Notes: generated by a model from the letters alone, not told the origin. A stretch of DNA of 64,000 nt from Rotaria sp. Silwood1 (GCA_905250075.1 CAJNOP010000207.1:146459-210458); one strand, 5' to 3'; positions 1-10,154 are shown, counted from the stretch's first letter. Numbers and translations are program-made.

Positions 1-260
1 GGGATTCCGCGGAATTCCTTCCAATTCCATGCGATTCCGGATCCGTTGCATACCCGGAATTCCCTCCCGGAATTACATCGAGTTTTAAACCTCAGATGAT
101 GACTGCCATCCCAAGGCTGAGCGATTCCAGAATCACAAGGAATTCCGCGGAATTTCGTCCAATTCCTTGCGATTCCGGATCCGTTACATACCCGGAATTG
201 GATGCACTTATAAGCCTCAGCGGATGAGAATGATGTCATGGTTGGGCGATTCAGGAAACG
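1..260. repeat. Two-copy 138-bp tandem duplication rich in GGAATTCC words
   Basis: The block around GCGATTCCGGATCCGTT at 31 recurs at 169. The offset of 138 bp also holds for the flanking GATTCCGCGGAA and CATACCCGGAAT words, and more loosely for the downstream CCTCAG and GCGATTC words. The region is much richer in G+C than the DNA after 400. Further degenerate ATTCCGG words continue to about 380. No open frame was recognised. The array may extend beyond the left edge of the window. Confidence 0.6.
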
Positions 261-484
261 ATAGGATCTGTTGTAAATGATTCCGGAATCGGACTATGGT
301 GTGGTTGAATGTAGTTCCGGAATCGGCGGAATCAATTCCGGGACGGGAACTGGTTCCCGAATGTTGAACATCACGGAATGGGATGTATTCTCTATGTTTT
401 AACTTAAATTTCTAATCTAACATTTTCTTTTCAATGATGCTTTGTAGTATATTTTTGTTTTTGCTTTTTTATTTTTGTTTCATA

Positions 485-751
485 CACTGAAAAAGAATAT
501 GGTATGATACCGAACCAAAACGAGTGTCATGGACTAAAAAAGGTTTCGTAAAAAACATTAAGCGCCTTAAAATAGTTCGAATTCGCCCAGCATACCTTTC
601 CAAGTGTTTCGTTGTTCTCTCTACGAAACCTAATAAGGTTTAGAGAATTGTAACGAATTCGAAACCTTTTTTAGTTCCAAACTATGTATGAAATCTTTTT
701 TTAGTCCATGATACTCTTTTTGGTTCGGTTCATACCATTGTTTTTTCAGTG
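485..751. mobile_element. MITE with long terminal inverted repeats and TA target duplication (Tc1/mariner-like)
   Basis: The element begins CACTGAAAAA and ends TTTTTTCAGTG. It is flanked on both sides by TA (483-484 and 752-753). About 60 bp of each end are imperfect inverted complements (roughly 485-546 against 690-751), including the paired words CCGAACCAAAA/TTTTTGGTTCGG and CATGGACTAAAAAA/TTTTTTTAGTCCATG. The interior is 140-150 bp and has no coding potential. A CAGTG terminus with a TA duplication is typical of Tc1/mariner-derived MITEs. The superfamily assignment rests only on these ends. Confidence 0.75.
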
Positions 752-2876
752 TAAAGGCGATTCTTTTTGTAATAAAAGAAACTTCGTTATAAAAACGAAA
801 AATATATTCAGTTTGAAAATTCTACAAAAACTCACATAATATTCACTTTTGGTTTTCTGGTTAAAAATTCCAATTTTTTATTTCTTTCTTCTACAATGTT
901 GTATTCTTAAGAAAGCAGAAGTTCGTCTACATAAAATGAACAGACAATAAGAATACAAAGAATATAAAAATATGCGTCTCTACAGTGTTAGAAAGTTTTC
1001 TTACCTAGTTGTGTTTTATTGATTGAGTTCTAGATTGGTGCTGTTAATGATATTTTTTGTTTGTCATCTTTATATCGTTTTCATTTGAATTCATGCGTAT
1101 AACAATAATTACTATTGCATGTTTTCGGAACAGAAAATTGATATTTCACAACGAGTCTATTAAAATGTTATATTTATGTGTTAGAAAAGCAATTACACAC
1201 CACATCTCATATTCTTGCATTTCAAGTCTACGATGCAAAAAAGCATATTATACTCCAAGATGAAACAGACAAAAAAAACAAATAGATGTTCCATTAATCC
1301 TACCATTAATAAAGACGCATTCATAAAAAGAATTTTCAGATTAATTCTTTTCATCTTTTAATTTTTATACAACCTTTCGAATTTTTAAATCTCATTACTG
1401 TCATGTATATTTAGATTTTTGAAATATATTACATGTAGTTTCAATTTAAATGTTTGTTGCTCATAGAATATATATATTTGAACTTTCATTATAGCTTTGG
1501 CTGGAATACAATTCTCTCAATCACTCTAACATTCACACTTAAATCCTCATTGTTGTAATAGACTATTAGAACTCATTTTCTAATTATTAACAACAGTATA
1601 ATGAGAAAGCATTTGAAAATTTCTTGAACTTTCTAATCATTTCACGTCTGTCTCAACAGTTATTAATAGCCAAATTTTCAAACAAAATCTATCTTAATCG
1701 AATGCTTACTACCTCGTAATAGCTGAAGATAAAATTTATTCAACTAATGAATAGCTTCAACTTCCACACGACTGTGACAATGATTCAACTTTACAACGAA
1801 TAGCAAGTTGCAAGTTTCCAAAAAAAATCATTTTCAATTAAACAGTTTTTTTTTCTTGCTATGATAAACAAATTTCTGGACAATTTTCATTATACTACAC
1901 ATCAATATGTGATGATTAGACAATTTTGTAACAACTAGAAAGTTGGAAGTTTCCAAAGTCATTTTCAATTAAACATTACTTCTCCTTGCTATGATAAACA
2001 AGCATGAAATAACCAATATATAAAAAAAAAAAAATTAAAAGTATACGTTGGTGTGTAATAGCTAGTCAGTCTCGCAACTCATAGAGTCAAAACTACACAA
2101 TAAAATAATATTGAGTAGACATACATTATTAAATGGAGAAATTTAGTGAATTCAAAATACTATCTCTTTTTTATATTAAGCCTAGTCTAGTCTCTATTAA
2201 GTCTATTGACGAATATATGAAATTCGAAATAGTGTTCTATGTTGATAAGCATGTCTATTTAAGTTTCTTTAATGAATCATTTTGGAAATATCAGAGCGAT
2301 CGTATATTTATAGTTGCTATTTAAAACTAAGATCTGATGATTGAAATATGTTCGTACAATATTAGCGTGTCTTTTTAGATGTTTCACATTTTTGTGTATC
2401 GTAAAATTTTCTTTTTTCTAGATGAATAAAGATTTAGTTCTTTGCACAATTATTGTTGTTGTTCATATTTTGATAATAAATATTTTGTAAGCTTTGACAG
2501 TTATTAATTACTTGCGTTGCATGAGAACCAATTCTTGTAGGTAGAATTCAATAAAATTTTATGAATGATTATATCTGTTTTTGTTTCGTCACCTTTTGAA
2601 GTTTCTTATGTTGGAACTGAAATAAATAAATGAGTATAAGGTAAAATTAAACTAAACAGTTTTGCAATAGTTGCATGATTAAAATATTAACTTCACATAG
2701 TACTTTTTCTAGAATAATTTGATGCCTATTCAAATTGTAAACAAAGTGAGTTACTATCACTGTAAAAATACAATAAATATAATTAAACCCATATTAAGTT
2801 CTTATTCAAAGAAAGATAAACATCCTTTCAAATTAACAATGAGATATTAGATAAGCTTGAAGAGGACATGTATTAA
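752..2876. other. AT-rich intergenic DNA, no gene seen
   Basis: Open frames here are short (up to 68 codons at 1057-1263 and 63 at 2133-2324) and have the composition of the surrounding AT-rich DNA. No domain, signal peptide plus cysteine pattern, or intron-linked frame could be built. The only internal structure noticed is the direct repeat at 1807-2001. Confidence 0.5.
1807..2001. repeat. Imperfect direct repeat (about 60-65 bp, two copies)
   Basis: Copies lie at about 1807-1871 and 1942-2001. Each reads GTTG(C/G)AAGTTTCCAAA, then TCATTTTCAATTAAACA, a T-rich tract, and CTTGCTATGATAAACAA. The copies differ by short indels. About 70 bp of unrelated AT-rich sequence separates them. This looks like an old local duplication. 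Confidence 0.6.
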
Positions 2877-3594
2877 GGGACCCCCTCCTTTCCGGGCTTT
2901 TTCGAGGACGGTCCATCAGAAAATTTTGAAACTTTCACAGCTGATAGATCTCGACATGTAGAGTAAAAGTTGTCATAGACTCAAAATTTTGAAATACTTC
3001 CTTCTAGGAGATATTGAGGTCACAATGGCTAAAAATCACCCCTCAAATCGCCCCGTTTCTCAGCCGTCGTATGTGCTAGAGCGCTGAAACTTATTTTACA
3101 GATACTAGACACTGTTTCCAGGAGCTACTTTTTTTGGTTTATTTCTATCTCATTCTATTCGAAAAAAAAAGCCAAAATACGAAAAGCACCCTAAAAAATG
3201 TCTATTTTGTCGGACAGTGCTTGCCTTGTGAGATCTGAAAAAAATCAGTAGTATTATTTTTTTGAAAATAAAAAAAATTAGCTCTCCTAAACTGTCCCTA
3301 GTATCTATAAAAAAAATTTCAGTCCGATCGGATGCATCGTTGCTGAGAAACGGGAGCGATTCTGTTGAGTTTCGCTGAAAAACCGAATTTCTAGAAAACT
3401 AATAAAGAAAGAAAAAATCGTGCTATACCCCTACGGAAATCATAATATCTTTTCGATCTTATTTTTAATATAAGGCTATGTTTGGGTTCTCAAAATGTCA
3501 CCAATAGAGAGAGGACACTTGAAACCACATGCATAGCAGAAAAATCAAAAATCAAAGAATTTGAAAATTTTGGGTTCAGAAAGGGGAGGTCCTC
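2877..3594. mobile_element. TTAA-flanked inverted-repeat element, copy 1 (piggyBac-like non-autonomous)
   Basis: The element is bounded by TTAA at 2873-2876 and 3595-3598. The left end is GGGACCCCCTCCTTTC and the right end is GAAAGGGGAGGTCCTC, an imperfect inverted pair. A second inverted pair lies inside: CCCCGTTTCTCAGCCG near 3052-3067 against GCTGAGAAACGGGAG near 3342-3356, so much of the element can fold back. No transposase frame is present. TTAA duplication is the hallmark of piggyBac, but piggyBac termini usually begin CCC rather than GGG, so the family call is tentative. Confidence 0.6.
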
Positions 3595-3598
3595 TTAA

Positions 3599-4301
3599 GG
3601 GTACCCCCCTCTTTTTTGACCATTTTTGGTTCTGGAAGAGGGTATAATCGATCTGCTTGAAATTTTTACCATAGCTAGAGCATCTAAAATAAGCCTATAC
3701 GTATTCGAGGAAAAAAATTTTAAAAGAGGTTTTTGCAATTTTTTTGGGAAAACTCTAGTTTTCCATAGGCCCGCATCGGGCCACAGTACGACCCCCATTA
3801 AATTTCATCCGATTGGACTGACAATTTTTTTGGAGATACCTAGGACTATATCTCAGAGGTAGTTTTGAGCTTTTTTAAAAATCTCGCTTTCTTTCTTTTT
3901 TAACAAGAGAAATACGAACAGGTGCGGATCCAAAATCCGGATCATGGCGTCCACAACCCTATAGTTCCGAATAGGAAGGTCCAAAATAGAAACGGTTGAT
4001 TCTACTTCTGGAGAATACTTCCAAGAATCAGTGGTAAAAATTCCAGCCCGATCGGACAAAGTTAGAGGAGGGTCGTAAGCAGGTCCAATTGAGAAAATTG
4101 TAGTTTTGCATTACGCTAAGTAAAAGAAGAAAAATTTCTTACGATTACTATGAAAAAAATTTTTCTTTTAATTCAGTAACTCTGTGATAGTAAGGTGTTT
4201 AGAATCGAATGGTATGCCTAATTGCACATAACACTTGAGACTATCATACCTTATGTCCAACTCGAAACCGAGTTTTTGATCGAAAAAAGAGGTGGGTACC
4301 C
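3599..4301. mobile_element. TTAA-flanked inverted-repeat element, copy 2, abutting copy 1
   Basis: The left end is GGGTACCCCCCTCTTTTTTGA and the right end is CGAAAAAAGAGGTGGGTACCC, an almost perfect inverted pair of about 21 bp. TTAA flanks it at 3595-3598 (shared with copy 1) and 4302-4305. Its interior resembles copy 1 in layout: a TTGAAA(C/T)TTT..CATAG/CACAG..ATCT word near the left end and repeated TTTCAGTCCGATCGG-like words (near 3797, 4046). It has no long open frame. The two elements look like diverged relatives placed end to end. Confidence 0.65.
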
Positions 4302-4305
4302 TTAA

Positions 4306-5128
4306 ACGTCTTCATAATAGTTTTGAATTTTTATTTTTGAACATTTTATATTTATTTCTTACCTTTACACATTTAGAAATATTCAATTTAGTTAACAATT
4401 CTTACAATCCAAATGGAGGATTTCTGATTTACTAAACTACGATCTAGTCACTATAGCAGTTTTATCTTCCTTATTCAATACTTTTGAGTATATGAATAAA
4501 TTTTCTGTATACAATATAGCCAGAGTACAATTAATTATTGTAATATCTCTTCTCCCTTAATCGAAACGGAACGAAATGATTACAGTAGCCTACTAGTTAT
4601 ATTTTTCTGCTTCCATCCATTTTTTCCTTCCTAACTGGTTCTAAGTAAACTTGTCATAATATACTTTATTGTCGTGCTTTTCTACAATTTTAGTTACACT
4701 ATTTGTCCATGTTATATGATATTTCAAAGAAAATAGGAAAATCAAGTCACAAGTTTATGCGAGGCAATATGCAGAAGTTTAAGTTATCCGTGACTAGATG
4801 TTTTTTTTTTTGTTCATATATTATAGGAGAGTATAGATCTTTGAATTTCTTCATTAAGACTTTTGCAATTAACGCAAGTCCTATTGTAGACATTCGAGTA
4901 AGCTTGCAAAGTACATATGGAGCAAACTGCATTGATAACGGAAGAATAATATCATGGACCAAACAGTCACACAAGATAGATAACGTTCAAGAAATGATTT
5001 ATCAGTTTCGAAAGAGATGTCAAAACTATGAATAGCATTGCATTAGCTTTTTTTTCTTTTTGATTGATGCATTGGACAATTTTCTGATAATGTTGCTTTT
5101 TTTCGTAGATTTTTCTTTTCAGGTCAGC
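4306..5128. other. Intergenic DNA upstream of the small membrane-protein gene
   Basis: A 110-codon frame at 4703-5035 (plus) overlaps a minus-strand frame of similar length. It shows no domain and no splice continuity with the gene at 5129, so it is not called. A pyrimidine tract ending in TTTTCTTTTCAG lies at 5111-5122, six bases before the start codon at 5129. It could be a cis- or trans-splice acceptor. Bdelloids trans-splice a leader onto many mRNAs. Confidence 0.35.
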
Positions 5129-5791
5129 ATGAAGGTGATGTAAGTCATTGCACTAGTAAAATTTTAAGCTTGCTATCTTTATTTCTATTTAAGTTTGATG
5201 TCAATCTGCTGGGCTGCAATCGTACTGATTACTATCGGTACAGTCATTGTTCTTTCTCTGATACCAATTTACATACAATCAAACCCTGCTTTCTTTTCTG
5301 GTTGGTAATTCGACGTTTGCTAAATTATTATTTTAATCTTTTCAATTTAGGAAAAACATCATTCAAGATGATTTATACCATTAGCAATGGAACACTTCCA
5401 ACAGGTTATATAACGACGAGCCAACTCAATAATATCAGTAGCCAGGTTACAAATGAAGATTTTCATCTCAAGGCAATCTTTTCAAGTTTATAAATTTTTT
5501 AGTTGTTGGATTTGGCAAGGAAAAGAGTTGATATTAGTGTCGATTCTGCATTGGTCACGGGAGGAACTCAATCACACAGGTAATGATTTATCTTTATTTA
5601 CTTACGTTAACTAGTCTTGATTGATCGTTAATATTAGATCGGTCTCTTTCCTTCTGACAAACAGTCAACAAACTCTACAACTTTATGGAACGATCCATGC
5701 ACGTAGCGGATGTGCTCAAAAGTGTCTCACTAATTTCCAGAGTCAACTTCAAAAGAAACTATGTACTTTACAACTGAAAATGCCGACATAA
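5129..5791 (+). CDS. Small single-pass membrane protein of unknown function, five exons
   Basis: Five exons at 5129-5139, 5194-5300, 5351-5445, 5503-5579 and 5638-5791 total 444 bp, giving exactly 147 codons plus TAA. The four introns are 54, 50, 57 and 58 bp, all GT-AG, the first with a perfect GTAAGT donor. Their phases agree throughout, and this is the main evidence that the gene is real. The protein starts MKVILMSICW. Residues 8-30 form one hydrophobic segment (AAIVLITIGTVIVLSLIPIY) that would act as a signal anchor or uncleaved signal peptide. The rest is polar, with an SNGTLPTG motif and two cysteines in SGCAQKCLTNF. I do not recognise the family. A pyrimidine-rich AG just before the ATG may be a leader acceptor. 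Confidence 0.6.
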
Positions 5792-5868
5792 CTATTATCA
5801 TATCAATTAATACAACAAACTGAATTTCATAGACTAACGACATTGATTTTGTTTTGGTTTCAACGATT

Positions 5869-5924
5869 GGGTGTGGGTGTAGATATCTTTAATGAATCAA
5901 CAACAACACCCAAACCCATATCCC
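5869..5924. repeat. Telomere-like hairpin: GGGTGT arm, spacer, ACACCC arm
   Basis: GGGTGTGGGTGT at 5869-5880 is followed after about 25 bp by ACACCCAAACCCATATCCC. It is a short member of the hairpin family described at 7323-7484, 12567-12653 and 18712-18776. Confidence 0.5.
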
Positions 5925-6681
5925 TAAATATATTTACTTACAAATCCGATTTCTTTTAAATAGAGTTAAACATAAAAAACTAAAAAAAGAACAAGAATAG
6001 GTAAAAGTCATAGGAAAGGGTAGATTTTTATTTTTGCTTCTTTTGTTAAGAGAGCAGGTGAGGAGGGCAGGGTGCAAAAACTCACCCTGTGGACATCTCC
6101 GTAATGAAATATATTGATAACTGTTTGTCTTATAACTAGTATTGGATAGGTGTGATTGTCTGATTTTTTTTATCATATTAGTCTTATATGTCAGTATAGG
6201 AATGTGCATTATCATTGATAAGTCAAAATGGTACAGTAGATAATATAAAAATCATTGAATCATGATATTATATGTATAAAAAGTACAGACATTTAAATAT
6301 GCTTAAAAACTGCTCTCAAAAATACGTAGCTTTAAACTTTGTTAATAAAAATTTTTTTGAGGAAGAACCGGAGTCTCTATTTTACTCAACAGTACAACTA
6401 CTCATAATAGAACATTAATTATCACATGCCTAGTTGATATATTTAAGATCAAAGTCGATATTAACATTTACGGAATACATAGAATAGATTAAACAGAATT
6501 ACTAGTGTGTTCGTTCCAATCCTTCATAGGATATTTTTTGCAGACGATCAATTGACAGGATGTAGGACACATTTTGAATTTTAGTAAACAAATATGAATT
6601 CTCTTTTCAATCGGATAAAAAAGAACTACTGAAACAATACAATTAATTAATTACAAGCAATAGATCGATAGCACAATCCTA

Positions 6682-6740
6682 GGGTGGGTATGAGTGTGCG
6701 TGGAAACGGAGATAGGAATCATACCCACACCCACACCTAC
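6682..6740. repeat. Telomere-like hairpin abutting a gene fragment
   Basis: The G-rich arm GGGTGGGTATGAGTGTG is separated by a spacer of about 22 bp from the C-rich arm ATACCCACACCCACACC. The C-rich arm ends within a few bases of the 3' limit of the minus-strand coding fragment at 6742-7015, so the open frame reads on into the hairpin as a (VG)n/(TH)n run. Confidence 0.55.
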
Positions 6741-6741
6741 T

Positions 6742-7015
6742 TTGAACTTCAAAATTCTCTCCAATCCGATTGCTGTTCTGATTTTGTTTAAATAGAATGG
6801 CATGACCTGTTTGCCTGCATCAGGATAGTTATACACATGTTGCCACCAGGCTCGTCGAGCCTTTTCAAGCTGAAACTGTGCATGAGTAGTCTTTAAAAAC
6901 GAAATAATGATACGCTCCAAAGTGGAAACATTAAATTGGTTTATAAGATGTTGATAGGAAGTTAACCATTTTTCAGGGTCTCGATAGAGCAAAATTATCT
7001 GAGCAGAGAAAAGCA
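6742..7015 (-). pseudogene. Coding fragment with an RDPxxW motif, truncated at both ends
   Basis: Read on the minus strand, about 90 codons have normal protein composition. They include ILLYRDPEKWLTSYQHL, followed by an amphipathic stretch with LEKARRAWWQHVYNYP and a final IRTAIGLERILKF. The RDPxxW word is reminiscent of the 3'-phosphate-binding strand of sulfotransferase-fold proteins, but that is a weak resemblance. The fragment is cut off at its 3' side by the telomere-like hairpin at 6682-6740 and at its 5' side by the GAGATGC palindrome cluster. No signal, start or full domain can be assigned. It is probably a gene relic, or possibly one exon of a gene whose other exons were not found. 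Confidence 0.35.
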
Positions 7016-7101
7016 TTGGAGATGCGGCATCTCTAACAGAGATCTCCTTAGACATGCGGTATCTCTTACAGAGATGCGGCATCTCTGCTTGGAGATGCGT
7101 C
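7016..7101. repeat. Cluster of GAGATGCGGCATCTC palindromes
   Basis: The near-perfect palindrome GAGATGCGGCATCTCT occurs at 7019-7034 and 7071-7086. A variant, CATGCGGTATCTCT, lies between them and a half-site GGAGATGCGTCTCC follows. Related GGAGAT words recur at 7240-7265 (GGAGATCAGCGTGGAGATCTC). The cluster could form a compact cruciform. It sits between a truncated gene fragment and the large telomere-like hairpin. Confidence 0.5.
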
Positions 7102-7322
7102 TCCAGCATCATTCCTAGGCTCAAAAAAAGATACGTGATGTGTTACAGAGATTTGATGAGAGATTGGATGTATGTTTTAGAGAGGAATGTTAACAGCAAA
7201 TTCGGTGTAAGATTGGGGTGGTGTGGAAAGACTAGTATATTGGAGATCAGCGTGGAGATCTCTAAGATCCCCGATTTCTTGGACCTGTGGCACGGTTCTC
7301 ATTACAAGATAAACAACTATTA

Positions 7323-7484
7323 GGGCGGGTGTGAGTGTGGGTGTGGGTGGGGTGTGGGTGTGAGTGTGGGTGTGCGAGAAGAAAAGACTCACACCCACAC
7401 CGCACACCCACACCAGACCCACACCCACTTCCTCAGCCACACTCACACCGACACAGACCCACGTCCACACCCTCACCCAACCCC
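7323..7484. repeat. Largest telomere-like hairpin (GGGTGT arm then ACACCC arm)
   Basis: About 52 bp of GGGTGT/GTGAGT/GTGGGG units (7323-7374) are followed by a spacer of about 15 bp (GCGAGAAGAAAAGAC). About 95 bp of the complementary ACACCC-type units run from 7389 to 7484. TGTGGG is the reported bdelloid telomeric hexamer. Here the G-rich strand precedes the C-rich strand, as at a head-to-head junction. Both arms are degenerate, with GTGAGT and CGTCCACACC variants. Confidence 0.7.
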
Positions 7485-7651
7485 TACGAGAAGAAGATGA
7501 TATAATAGCTTGTGTACAAATCGTTTCCAGCAAAAAAATAAGTTTAATTTTCATATTAATTAATTATATAGGCTGCTTTTTTTATCAATTATTTCAAATT
7601 TAATTGAATATTATCTAAATGAATTACATGAAAAACATGATCCACCATAAC

Positions 7652-8420
7652 TTCTTTGTCGTATTTTTTTCACCTACACGTGAACTTCCTTTACAAACAG
7701 ATCGTGAAGCAAGACTCTTTTTTTTATCGTTGTTATGTGCTAAATAAGTTCTGCTGTTGGTGGTCATGATATGTTTTATATTTGCAATTGTCTTCGAGAA
7801 AGTTGTCATATTTTATCAGCTACTACCGGTCGTCTTAAAGATATGCTTGAAAAACACCGAGTAAATTTAATTTTGTTTTTAATATTAAAATCTTAAATCT
7901 TTATCAAAGATTTCATTAGCAAGAGTGAAATATTTCGTTCTTGATCAAGCCGATCAGTATGAAAAAAACTTTTCTTATTTCGCTTAATTTCAGCTTTTTC
8001 TTTTAAAAATGCTTGACAAAAATTTTGAACCTGATATTTGTAAATTAGAAGCGCTTGGTTTACTATCAAAATATGAACGTTTTACATTTATGTTTTCTGC
8101 AACATTTTCTGATGAAGTTCAAATATTAGCTCAAGATTTTATACGTGATAATTATATATCTCTTGTTGTTGGTAAACCTAATGCTCTTAATGAAGATATA
8201 TCACAAACTATTGAAGAAGTGTCAAATGCATCTAAAAAAGATCGACTTTTTCAATTACTTGAACAAAATCTTAGTACAAAAAAGATTATTATTGCGAAAT
8301 TTACCTTTTTTTTTGCTTAGAATCTGAACGTTGTTTAATATTTGTTGAAAAAAATCAAACAGCTAGTTATATAAGCGAGTACTTTAATGTAGCCCAAAAG
8401 ATAAAAGAATATTACCCTTA
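7652..8420 (+). pseudogene. DEAD-box RNA helicase (Vasa/DDX4-like) pseudogene
   Basis: Helicase motifs appear in the right order on the plus strand but in interrupted frames. Motif Ia PTREL is at about 7672. A conserved MFYICNCLRESCHIL..TTGRLKDMLEK block is at about 7768-7855. Motif II reads VLDQADQYE at about 7937, where DEAD would be expected, so the catalytic Glu is replaced by Gln. Motif III MFSATF is at about 8089, then AQDFIRDNYISLVVG and an EDISQTIEEV block. The start of the C-terminal domain, CLIFVEKNQTASYISEY, is at about 8332. Stops interrupt after 7740, near 7980 and at 8318, and the ATP-binding GxGKT and final QxxGRxGR regions are missing. Active family members unwind RNA and act in germline or translation control; this copy cannot. 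Confidence 0.75.
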
Positions 8421-8943
8421 TGTAACACTTTTTTATCGGAATATTTTCGAAATTTGTCAATCAAACGATAATATGATTAAGGTTTTTTCTCAACGTGAAG
8501 ACTAAGCAATATAGGAATCTAGAATCTATTTGTTGTGTTAGTTCAACAGTCACGATCCAATAAGATATTATATGTAAAGATGAATTCTTTTATACTTTCT
8601 ATAAATTTGCTAAATTACTGATCTTTTCAAAAACGAAAGATTAAACAGTTTTTTTTCTCTAGCCGAGACAACTAGGCGAAAAATGATGTTTGTTGATTTG
8701 AGTGTCGAAATTGACGACCAACAAGCTATCTTAAGAGAGTGATAAAGGTTGAAACTACTTTACTTAAAACTTTCACAATTGACACTCGTTTGCACCATTT
8801 TTCTAGCATTCAATATAGGAAAGAGAATTACTCTAGTCAATCGACATGAATTTACATAATAATATTCATAGAGAAGTAAATACAAGGAGACTATTGAACG
8901 CGAATTGAACATTAAAACATGGAATGAATAGGTCGATGCATCT

Positions 8944-10023
8944 TCAGCTGTGCATATGAAGATATGGAAATGGATCGGTGACAATCGTGACGATCCATTG
9001 TCGCGATTGCCAAAAATCAGTGTTTTCTTGAGAAATTTCAAACGGCAAAATGGCTGATTCCTTCATTTCTACTTTGACATCGAGTCGGGTAAGATTGGAT
9101 GGCAAAACTTGTTTCCATTCATTCGGATTGACCATTCGTTGACAAGATGATATCACCCGAACATGAAGAGTTCGAAGACGAGGCACATAGGCAAGTAGCC
9201 ATTCGATCGACAAGAAAAACAAAAAAGACGATTGCACAGTCAGATGGATGAGCACCGATGGTGGAAGAGAGGAAGGACGAACAAAAGGTCGTATATTTGA
9301 TGAATCATTAATATTGCTTGCCACGTGCAGATTGAGTCGTCGAAGATGAGGCGAATGAGCAAGAAGTATAGTGGCCACCTCGTGGATTAGATTTTGTTGA
9401 TGACTAATTTGAAGATATTGGACTGTGTTCGGTTGAAGATGAATAAGCTGTGAAGAAAATGTTGCATTCGGCAAGATACATTGACGCAGTTTGGGATATA
9501 TTGAGACATGGATATGCCAACGATTTGATGTAACATATGACAAAGAGAGATGAACAAGATTTCCTAGAAGATGAAATATTGCAATATTGAATAGATGATC
9601 CGTTTCATTATCCATGTTTAATAGAGTGAACGAACGAATGCAGGAGAAACGGTCGACAATGAGTTCATCACGTAGTATAAGCTCGCTGTGACACTTGATA
9701 GATGACCTAAAAGATTTAATCCGATGTGAACCGAGTGAGGAAAGGTATCGAATGATGTGAGACAAAATCCTGTTCGAAGGAATACAGTCTAGATTAACAT
9801 CAATGTCATGAACATGGGTGAGAATAGAATCGAAACGAGAATTAAGCGATGAGAATGTGAAATATAGAGAATACCAATCAAAATATTCGAATAATTCCAT
9901 AAGAAGTTCATTTGGCATGGATTCAAGTGTTGTTGTTGTCGAACACGAGTTCATAGATACTTGACCCTCTGACAGAGGAACAATCGACATCTGATTCTTT
10001 TCCATGTTCTCTGTTGTCGACAT
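8944..10023 (-). CDS. F-box domain protein, intronless
   Basis: This single open frame of 359 codons starts at ATG 10023. An F-box spans about residues 33-70 (ESMPNELLMELFEYFDWYSL, then a LNSRFDSIL end). It is the part that would bind Skp1 and recruit substrates to an SCF ubiquitin ligase. The rest is leucine-rich and alternates polar and hydrophobic runs (HLRRLNLHV, VPRLRTLHVRV, LPSNLTRLDVKV), like degenerate leucine-rich repeats used for substrate recognition. F-box proteins of this layout are strongly expanded in bdelloids. The C terminus ends at PYLHMHS, which looks short for the type. A 93-codon frame overlaps the 3' end (8760-9041) and could mean a late frameshift. The substrate is unknown. 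Confidence 0.8.
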   Translation of the reverse strand: MSTTENMEKNQMSIVPLSEGQVSMNSCSTTTTLESMPNELLMELFEYFDWYSLYFTFSSLNSRFDSILTHVHDIDVNLDCIPSNRILSHIIRYLSSLGSHRIKSFRSSIKCHSELILRDELIVDRFSCIRSFTLLNMDNETDHLFNIAIFHLLGNLVHLSLSYVTSNRWHIHVSIYPKLRQCILPNATFSSQLIHLQPNTVQYLQISHQQNLIHEVATILLAHSPHLRRLNLHVASNINDSSNIRPFVRPSSLPPSVLIHLTVQSSFLFFLSIEWLLAYVPRLRTLHVRVISSCQRMVNPNEWKQVLPSNLTRLDVKVEMKESAILPFEISQENTDFWQSRQWIVTIVTDPFPYLHMHS

Positions 10024-10154
10024 GTTGAAATACGATGATCACATTAAAAATACGCTCAATAAGTATGTGCGTCTTGGACGGACGGAAAAGAAAAAGAATC
10101 GACCGTTTATCTATATTTGGACCATTGTTTGCAAAAGGGTCATTCTATAGATGA

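Noticed and set aside
570-600. AGTTCGAATTCG as a possible tRNA T-loop
   Set aside because: No matching acceptor or anticodon stems, and it lies within the MITE interior.
3595-4059. Overlapping 67-78 codon frames
   Set aside because: They lie wholly inside the TTAA-flanked non-coding element and overlap on opposite strands.
7177-7603. Frames encoding (TH)n, (VG)n and (TP)n runs around the large hairpin
   Set aside because: Pure translation of GGGTGT/ACACCC repeats.
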